From the NCBI GenBank assembly GCA_034044135.1, contig CP139021.1, positions 2,991,635-3,055,634 on the forward strand: a stretch of 64,000 nt of DNA. The letters run 5' to 3'. Each line of letters begins with the position of its first letter. Positions within the stretch are counted from its first letter, which is position 1. Positions 55,444 through 64,000 of the stretch are shown here, one piece after another. A program made the translations under genes and the position numbers. Origin of the DNA: Flammeovirgaceae bacterium SG7u.111 (GTDB lineage: Bacteria; Bacteroidota; Bacteroidia; Cytophagales; Flammeovirgaceae). Under the pieces are notes generated by a model. The model made no database searches, had not been told where the DNA came from, and saw only the letters and a list, made by a program, of their open reading frames with translations.

Positions 55444-57072
55444 ATGAAAACTAACACTGTATCTGGTCAGTTTGTTGACCTCAATTCCCGTGAGATTTAC
55501 CCTGCCGAAGTACATATAGCCGAAGGAAAAATTAAATCCGTTACCAAAGTGGAATCTGCTGCCGAGCAGTTCATCATTCCAGGTTTTGTTGATGCACATG
55601 TACATATTGAAAGCTCTATGCTTACGCCGAGCGAATTTGCCCGCCTTGCGGTAGTCCATGGCACGGTCGCTACGGTTTCCGATCCGCACGAGATAGCGAA
55701 TGTGCTAGGGCTAAAAGGAGTGGAGTTTATGATAGAAAACGGCTCTAAAGTTCCTTTAAAGTTCAACTTTGGTGCGCCTAGCTGTGTGCCTGCTACCATT
55801 TTTGAAACCGCTGGCGCGGAAATAGATGCAGAAGGAGTGAGGGAGCTACTTGAAAAAGACGAAGTGAAATATTTGGCTGAAATGATGAACTGGCCAGGTG
55901 TGCTTCATCAAGACCCTATGGTGATGGAGAAAATTAAAATAGCTCATGACCTAGGAAAACCAGTTGACGGACATGCGCCAGGGCTCAAAGGCGAGCAGGC
56001 AAAGCAATATGCCTCGGTCGGGATTTCTACAGATCACGAATGCTTTACCAAGGAGGAAGCTTTGGATAAGCTGGCTGCGGGCATGAAAATATTGATTCGA
56101 GAAGGGAGCGCTGCCAAAAACTTTGAAGCACTCATCGACCTGATGGGCGAGCATGCAGATAAATTGATGTTTTGTTCCGATGATAAACATCCCGATGAAT
56201 TGGCGGAAGGGCATATCAATCAGTTGTGTGCGCGGGCAGTAGCCAAAGGATTCGACGTGTTCGACGTGTTGATTGCTGCTTGCGAAAACCCGGTGAAGCA
56301 TTACAAACTTGATGTGGGTTTGCTTAAAGAAGGGGATGCTGCTGATTTTGTGTTAGTAGAAGACTTAAAAAATTTCCACGTAATAAACACCTATATAAAT
56401 GGGGAATTGGTAGCAGAAAATGGCTATGCAAATTTTGGTTCGGTAGAGGCAAAAGAAATTAATCAATTCGATGCAGTACCAACCGAGCCTGCTGATTTTG
56501 TCATTAATAAGACATCGGAAGAACTACGTGTGATAGAAGTGCTGGACGGGGAGTTGATAACAAAAAAGATAATAGCGGAGGGAAAAGAAGTTGAAGGCAA
56601 GTTGGTAGCCGATACGGAGTCAGATTTGTTGAAAATAGCAGTGTTGAACAGGTATTCCCCTTCTAAGCCAGCAGTAGCTTTTATCAAGAATTTTGGATTG
56701 AAGACAGGAGCAATTGCTTCTAGCGTAGCACACGACTCGCACAATATCATAGCCGTTGGCACATCTGATGAAGCCCTTTCCGAGGTGATTAACCTGCTCA
56801 TAGAGCAAAAGGGGGGCGTTGCAGCTTGGACGGACACTGTTTATAAACTACTTCCTTTGCCCATAGCAGGCTTGCTCACCAATGCTGATGGGCTAGAAGT
56901 GGCAGAAGCTTATGCCTCTATCGACCTAATGGCAAAAGAAATGGGCAGTAAGCTTCGTGCACCGTTTATGTCCCTTTCCTTCATGGCTCTTTTGGTTATT
57001 CCTGCAATAAAATTGAGTGATAAAGGGCTTTTTGATGCAGAAAAATTTGAATTTATCGATGTAAATGTATAA
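55444..57072 (+). CDS. ade: Adenine deaminase
   Basis: 542 residues of the amidohydrolase superfamily. Metal-binding PGFVDAHVHIESSML is near residue 45, with DPHEIANVLG, DGHAPGL, STDHECFTKEEAL and FCSDDKHPDEL (catalytic Asp). The C-terminal part has ASSVAHDSHNIIAVGTSD, characteristic of Ade rather than other amidohydrolases. It deaminates adenine to hypoxanthine in purine salvage with Mn or Fe. It is full length. The next gene lies 72 bases on. Confidence 0.96.
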   Translation: MKTNTVSGQFVDLNSREIYPAEVHIAEGKIKSVTKVESAAEQFIIPGFVDAHVHIESSMLTPSEFARLAVVHGTVATVSDPHEIANVLGLKGVEFMIENGSKVPLKFNFGAPSCVPATIFETAGAEIDAEGVRELLEKDEVKYLAEMMNWPGVLHQDPMVMEKIKIAHDLGKPVDGHAPGLKGEQAKQYASVGISTDHECFTKEEALDKLAAGMKILIREGSAAKNFEALIDLMGEHADKLMFCSDDKHPDELAEGHINQLCARAVAKGFDVFDVLIAACENPVKHYKLDVGLLKEGDAADFVLVEDLKNFHVINTYINGELVAENGYANFGSVEAKEINQFDAVPTEPADFVINKTSEELRVIEVLDGELITKKIIAEGKEVEGKLVADTESDLLKIAVLNRYSPSKPAVAFIKNFGLKTGAIASSVAHDSHNIIAVGTSDEALSEVINLLIEQKGGVAAWTDTVYKLLPLPIAGLLTNADGLEVAEAYASIDLMAKEMGSKLRAPFMSLSFMALLVIPAIKLSDKGLFDAEKFEFIDVNV

Positions 57073-57144
57073 TTATGTTGGTGATGGGCGAAAATGTAAA
57101 ATATTTTTAGCCTAGAATTGAAGACCTTGCCGATTACGTAACGA

Positions 57145-58056
57145 ATGAGCTATATAAGTATTCCTGAAGCGGGTATCAACCACGCTAATTTTGAAAGGCT
57201 GGCAAAGAACGAGTGCATCGACATGATGTTCAACTTTGCCTATTACCTTGACGAGGATGCCGCAGCTCTTCTAGACAAGCTTCTGAACCTTTGGATCAAC
57301 AAAACAAACTGGAAAGAAGTAGGAGGAAAGCCTGTTTTCATTACCGAGATCCAAGAGAATATCCTTCATTTAGCCATTACCAATATCCATTCTCCGCAAA
57401 AGGCCATCCGCATGCTAGTGTTCGAGCTTCAGCGTGTTCCCTTGGGGCTAGAGTCGGTATATTTTTGTGGAAGGAAAGTGAGTAGAGAGGGAAAGATGGA
57501 AGAGGTGCTCCAAGAACCGCTCACTGCCAACCAAGTAGTTTACACCGATGAGCAAGCTTGGTGGGATGCTTCTTTCGACTGGGAAAAAGCACCTCCCATT
57601 AGCGAGCAAGTGGAGCGAATCATTGCCACCACTGCCGATGGGCAATCCAAATTGATGGAGAAGCGTGGGATGCGCTTGTACCTAGACGATTGCCGCATAG
57701 TATATGGAACAGCAAGAGCAGAGGTTTTCTCTAGGAACAACTATTGTGCTTCTATAGCTACTTACCTTACCCAATTATTCGGGAAATATTTCCACGGCTT
57801 TCCCCCAAAGCTCCTCAATAAATATGGAGACTCAGACCATGTCGATTTGCTTATTCACCAAGGGAGGCAAGGATATCGCTTTAGACTAGAACCAGCTTTG
57901 CTTACCGTGAACTATCCTAAGTCTTTCCGTTTCAGAGAATACGAACTGATGCTGTTGCTCCGCGAAGCTATTCAGACGCTGCACCTAGTACCCGTAATCC
58001 ATTGGACTAGAGACGAATATTACGAAATAAACCTTTGGGAATCGTGGGTGTATTAG
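57145..58056 (+). CDS. Conserved-looking protein of unknown function
   Basis: 303 residues with no signal, helices or recognised motif. Aromatic-rich segments stand out (DEQAWWDASFDWEKAPP, VIHWTRDEYYEINLWESWVY), and the beginning is helical (MMFNFAYYLDEDAAALLDKL). It follows ade in the same direction and may be cotranscribed with it. Codon use matches the core genes. Confidence 0.65.
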   Translation: MSYISIPEAGINHANFERLAKNECIDMMFNFAYYLDEDAAALLDKLLNLWINKTNWKEVGGKPVFITEIQENILHLAITNIHSPQKAIRMLVFELQRVPLGLESVYFCGRKVSREGKMEEVLQEPLTANQVVYTDEQAWWDASFDWEKAPPISEQVERIIATTADGQSKLMEKRGMRLYLDDCRIVYGTARAEVFSRNNYCASIATYLTQLFGKYFHGFPPKLLNKYGDSDHVDLLIHQGRQGYRFRLEPALLTVNYPKSFRFREYELMLLLREAIQTLHLVPVIHWTRDEYYEINLWESWVY

Positions 58057-60800
<2,744 letters not shown>

Positions 60801-60823
60801 TAATTGATTGCTTTAAGATGGAA

Positions 60824-60852
60824 AGGCAGCCTGTAATGGGCTGCCTTTTTTT
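60824..60852 (+). terminator. Rho-independent terminator of katG
   Basis: AGGCAGCC / GGCTGCCT stem with a 7-base loop and seven T, 23 bases after the stop. Confidence 0.92.
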
Positions 60853-61066
60853 GATATGCATGAATAGGCTATATCACAGTTTGAAACAAAAGGGACTTCC
60901 AAAGGTCTTCCTTACAAAATTACACTTCCCTATCTACCTAAATTTTCAAAGAGTTACTTCGAGTTGAACTAGTTCAACTTTTTTGTCGGAAGGGTTTATG
61001 ATTTTTGTAGTATTAAATTACTAAAACTCAACTGTAGTTTTAAGCAAACTTGAAAAAGTTAAAATC

Positions 61067-62593
61067 ATGAACAATATAAAGACAGGGTTCCTTCTTGTAA
61101 TAGTACTTCTATCCCAGATATGTTTGGCACAAACCTCCATCGATTTGATGCTCTACAGAAAAGACTTCAAAAGCATATCTGGAAACAACACCGTATCTGT
61201 CACAAGCTATGTAAAAGACGGCACTCACTTCGTATATGCAGGTGGCGTGGGCAATGTAGATGTGTATAGCCTAAACGAAGAAGGCATACTTACGCCCATT
61301 AGCAACCATGAGCTGCATATGCAAAAAGGTCCTGCGAGGGGAATGGTCGCTGACAACATCAACGGCACCGACTTTCTGTTTGTCGCCAACAAACACGGTA
61401 ACGTAATCGAAACTTTCAAAATTTTAAGCAACGGATCTTTAGAGCGTGTTCATTTGGTGGAGGATACAGATGAAACTCATTTGGGAACAGCCATCACCTT
61501 GCAAGTGATCCATATGGAAAAAGCATCTTACCTGTTCATTGGCGGCCTAGAAGAAACACCGGGGCTAAGTAGTTTCAAAATACACGACGATGGAAAGCTA
61601 GCCCATATCCAATCGATGAAGGATAATGAAAAGATTCATACGGACGGTATCATTGGCATGTACACACATGTGATTGATGGCAAGACCTTTTTATACACTG
61701 GCGGATTTCAGGACAACGGCGTAAGCAGCTTTAGGGTCTATGAAAGCGGTAAGTTCAAAAACATCAACAACATCAGTGACAATACTACAGACAGGTATTT
61801 GACTGGAGCTTACCCCGTAACTGGCGTTACGTTGGGTGATAATAAGTATGTAATTGTTGGCCATAGGCATCATAAATATTACAAAAGAAGTGGCTTTATC
61901 AAAAACACAAATTTCACCTATCATGGTGATGGTGTAAGTGTATTTAAGATAAATAATAAAGGAGCATTGGTGCCGCACTTCGTGTTGAAAGATGATGAAA
62001 CCACAAAGCTACAAGGGCAAACACGCATTGAAGTTGTATCAACTAACAACAATGGAGCTGTATTGGCAGTAGGCACAAGAGATGACGAAAGTATTCAATT
62101 GCTAAAGCTTAACGAAGAAGGTATTCTTAGCCCCATCAATTATCTGGAGACAGGCTTTTCCATTTATTATGGCTTAAGATCCCATAAAATAGGTGATGAT
62201 AACTTCCTTATTGCAGGTTCGTTTAGGTTCGATTTGAAAAAGATAGCCACCTACAAGGTTTCACCCAACATAGATAGAAGCGGAAAAGTGCTGAGGCACA
62301 TCGTAAACCTGAAATACAAAAAAGAGGCTACCCAAGAACAAATTGATGAGGCAGTTAAAATATTTTTAGACCTTAAGAAGGAAATTTCCGAAATTGCGGA
62401 CATTGAATGGGGAATAAATGACAGTACCGAAGGAGCCAGCAAAGGTTTCACCCATACATTCACCCTGACTTTCAATGATGCGCATGGTAGGGAAATCTAT
62501 CTATTCCATAAAGCGCATTTGGATTTGGTAGAGAAAGTAGGACCAATTATTGGCGATGTTTTAGTAATGGATTATTGGACGGCAGACGATTGA
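61067..62593 (+). CDS. Exported beta-propeller protein with C-terminal Dabb domain
   Basis: 508 residues with a signal peptide (FLLVIVLLSQICLA). Residues ~25-400 form a lactonase-like seven-bladed propeller with recurring FVYAGG, YLFIGGLEETPGL, FLYTGGFQDNGVSSF and FLIAGSFRFD units. The last ~100 residues (GKVLRHIVNLKYKKEATQEQ, then HTFTLTFNDAHGREIYLFHK and IGDVLVMDYW) match the stress-responsive A/B-barrel (Dabb). A propeller-Dabb fusion with export signal is uncommon. Function unknown. Confidence 0.8.
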   Translation: MNNIKTGFLLVIVLLSQICLAQTSIDLMLYRKDFKSISGNNTVSVTSYVKDGTHFVYAGGVGNVDVYSLNEEGILTPISNHELHMQKGPARGMVADNINGTDFLFVANKHGNVIETFKILSNGSLERVHLVEDTDETHLGTAITLQVIHMEKASYLFIGGLEETPGLSSFKIHDDGKLAHIQSMKDNEKIHTDGIIGMYTHVIDGKTFLYTGGFQDNGVSSFRVYESGKFKNINNISDNTTDRYLTGAYPVTGVTLGDNKYVIVGHRHHKYYKRSGFIKNTNFTYHGDGVSVFKINNKGALVPHFVLKDDETTKLQGQTRIEVVSTNNNGAVLAVGTRDDESIQLLKLNEEGILSPINYLETGFSIYYGLRSHKIGDDNFLIAGSFRFDLKKIATYKVSPNIDRSGKVLRHIVNLKYKKEATQEQIDEAVKIFLDLKKEISEIADIEWGINDSTEGASKGFTHTFTLTFNDAHGREIYLFHKAHLDLVEKVGPIIGDVLVMDYWTADD

Positions 62594-62621
62594 GTGAGTT
62601 GAAAAACTACATACCTTTATC

Positions 62622-62690
62622 CAGATACTAGCTAGCAACAGCTATTTGAATTTAGCTGAAAGTTGCTGGTTACTAGGTGAATTGATATGA
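62622..62690 (+). repeat. CTAG-like stretch after the propeller-Dabb gene
   Basis: GATACTAGCTAGCAACAGC and GTTGCTGGTTACTAGGTGAA occur within 100 bases of the stop codon, a degenerate version of the arrays elsewhere. The near-palindrome ACAATTCCATTGT follows at about 62739. Confidence 0.55.
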
Positions 62691-62753
62691 CAACTTGGGA
62701 TGGTTTCAAACGGACGCTTGAAGTCACGATTCAGGCACGACAATTCCATTGTG

Positions 62754-62862
62754 GGCGGGGCTTTTAAGCCCCGTTTGGAAGTAGAAATGACGTTGGCTTC
62801 AAGCCTAAACTAAATTTCAAGCCAATAAGTCTGTACAAATCAAACCACGATAAACTCTAATT
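62754..62862 (+). repeat. R2 repeat copy D, just upstream of the SDR gene
   Basis: GCGGGGC-TTTTAA-GCCCCGT, then TTGGCTTCAAGCCTAAACTA and the end CCACGATAAACTCTAAT, 23 bases before the ATG at 62886. Same polarity as copies A and B. Confidence 0.82.
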
Positions 62863-62885
62863 AACTTTCTATAAAAACATAAACA

Positions 62886-63605
62886 ATGAGCAGTTTAAAA
62901 AATAAAAAAGCGATTATAACAGGCGGCAGCAGAGGGCTTGGAAAAGCAACCGCCTTGGCATTTGCCAAAGAAGGAATTGACGTTGCCATTACGGGCAGAA
63001 ACGAGAAGGCGTTGAAAGAAACCGTTGCCGAATTAGAAGCATTTGGGGTTCAGGCAATCTATTCCGTATTCGATGTGGGCAATTACGACGAAGTAAAAAG
63101 CAGCATCAAGCAAATGGTAGATAGCTTAGGCACAGTTGATATCTTGGTCAATAATGCGGGGATTGCCGCTATTGGCTCTTTTAACGATATGGAAGTTAGC
63201 CAATGGGCTGAGATCATCCAGACCAATGTGATGGGGATGTACTATGTAACTAAGGAAGTATTACCCTACCTCATAGCCAAGAACGAAGGTGATATTTTTA
63301 ATGTCTCTTCTACAGCAGGGTTAAATGGAAACCCAAACGTATCTGCCTACTCTGCTTCTAAATTTGCAGTAATAGGCATGTCCGAGTCCTTAATGAAAGA
63401 GGTGCGCAAAAATAATATCAGGGTGATTACCTTGACCCCAAGCACCATAGAATCTGATATGACCATTGGATTGGGTATTGCAAATGAAGGGTCTCAAGAA
63501 AACGTTTTACAGCCAGAGGACTTCGCAGAACTAATTCTTGCAGGCTTAAAGCTGCCAAGAAGGGCAATGCTCAAAAGTGCAGCTTTGTGGTCTACCAACC
63601 CATAA
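62886..63605 (+). CDS. Short-chain dehydrogenase/reductase (FabG-like)
   Basis: 239 residues. Rossmann NAD(P)-binding GGSRGLGKATALAFAKEG near residue 12, NNAG in ILVNNAGIA, catalytic Ser in FNVSSTAGL and YSASK (Tyr, Lys). It is a classical SDR closest in look to 3-oxoacyl-ACP reductases, but the substrate is not determined. Its promoter region contains R2 copy D. Confidence 0.9.
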   Translation: MSSLKNKKAIITGGSRGLGKATALAFAKEGIDVAITGRNEKALKETVAELEAFGVQAIYSVFDVGNYDEVKSSIKQMVDSLGTVDILVNNAGIAAIGSFNDMEVSQWAEIIQTNVMGMYYVTKEVLPYLIAKNEGDIFNVSSTAGLNGNPNVSAYSASKFAVIGMSESLMKEVRKNNIRVITLTPSTIESDMTIGLGIANEGSQENVLQPEDFAELILAGLKLPRRAMLKSAALWSTNP

Positions 63606-63631
63606 GTTCGATTTGAAAAGCTGATAGCACA

Positions 63632-63711
63632 ATTAACGCCGTTACTAGGCTAGTAGAATACTTGCTCGGTAGCAACACTTTTCTGTCCAAGAAAGAGTAA
63701 CGGCGTTAATA
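63632..63711. repeat. 15-bp perfect inverted repeat, 50-base spacer
   Basis: ATTAACGCCGTTACT (63632) and AGTAACGGCGTTAAT (to 63711) are perfect inverted arms. Further hairpins follow: GGGGTC...GACCACCCC near 63736 and a perfect 11-bp CCCGATCATTT-C-AAATGATCGGG at about 63784-63806. Confidence 0.7.
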
Positions 63712-63788
63712 CAAGAAGAGCCAGTTCGTCGGGGTCGTTTCAGACCACCCCAGACATTTATTGACTGACATTCTACCCAACATCCCGA

Positions 63789-63938
63789 TCATTTCAAATG
63801 ATCGGGACGTTCTGCATTATGATCAATCCTGCTAGCTGGATAAGTAAAAAGCAATGTTCTCTGTAGGGTTTTCTTCTCTACCAAGTTATCAAAACTCTCA
63901 ATCTCCCGATTGACTCTTGCCCACAGAGTTTCTATGAA
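63789..63938 (-). pseudogene. C-terminal reading frame, possible transposase or other gene remnant
   Basis: A 49-codon frame without start reads FIETLWARVNREIESFDNLV then TLLFTYPASRIDHNAERPDH before the stop, which lies in the loop of the hairpin at 63784. The same frame continues upstream past one TGA (FLRRVSTASSQIS). It looks coding, but no family is recognised and the gene may continue beyond the window. Confidence 0.3.
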
Positions 63939-64000
63939 TCAGGAGATCTGAGAGGATGCTGTGCTAACTCTCCGAAGAAACTGCAATGTTGTGATACATT

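Overview
The window looks like chromosomal DNA of an AT-rich member of the Bacteroidota, most likely of the Cytophagales type. Reasons: a TamL lipoprotein beside a TamB giant, PD40-OmpA and DUF6503-type lipoproteins, a YiaA/B protein, GH2 and GH88 glycosidases, a Tat-exported sugar isomerase-like protein, few Shine-Dalgarno sequences, a TTTA/TANNTTTG-type promoter and four-helix-bundle (S23/IVS) genes. This placement is inferred from gene content. No rRNA, tRNA or CRISPR array was seen.

Layout. 0-12.2 kb: end of a nitrilase-family gene, a PD40-OmpA outer-membrane protein, a GH88 lipoprotein, a lipoprotein of unknown role, a GNAT acetyltransferase, a CYTH protein, a methyltransferase, RsgA and a large GH2 beta-mannosidase-like enzyme. 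12.5-20.5 kb is accessory DNA. It holds a PARP-type ADP-ribosyltransferase with a WGR domain, a MITE-like hairpin element, and a run of small minus-strand genes resembling a gene-cassette array. That run is invaded by an IS3 element and an IS200 element and punctuated by two decayed group II intron 3' ends lying antisense to the genes.

20.5-27.2 kb is one minus-strand cluster: TetR regulator, outer-membrane barrel, ABC ATPase, two FtsX-type permeases and a LolA-like periplasmic carrier. It resembles a lipid or lipophile export system between inner and outer membrane. 27.3-33 kb carries housekeeping genes (dcd, ribD, yiaAB-type, eno) and a hybrid histidine kinase. 33.3-38.1 kb is a Zn/Mn/Fe-type ABC importer whose first permease is fused to a DtxR-like regulator domain. 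The operon is split by 625 bp of stacked repeats. An IS5-family element with a TAA duplication follows, then an AT-rich gene with a HEPN-like motif.

40-45 kb: DUF1080 and sugar-isomerase-like proteins, a lipid kinase and small membrane or periplasmic proteins. 45-52.5 kb: tamL and tamB, with tamL out of frame at an A10 tract. 53-64 kb: a response regulator-kinase hybrid, a DUF1707/LiaF-like protein, adenine deaminase, KatG, a beta-propeller protein with a Dabb domain, an SDR, and hairpins near the window end.

The least expected content is in the non-coding DNA. (1) Arrays of CTRGTTACTGGTTTC-like words sit just after stop codons and are repeatedly followed by AATGCCGTA and an intact or wrecked four-helix-bundle gene. 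This suggests one dispersing element with at least three relics here. (2) A ~110-bp repeat family occurs four times; three full copies end 18 to 31 bp (or 55 bp with the alternative start) before a start codon, always in the same polarity. (3) A 165-bp intergenic repeat occurs twice, 26 kb apart. (4) The cassette-like array carries antisense group II intron tails.
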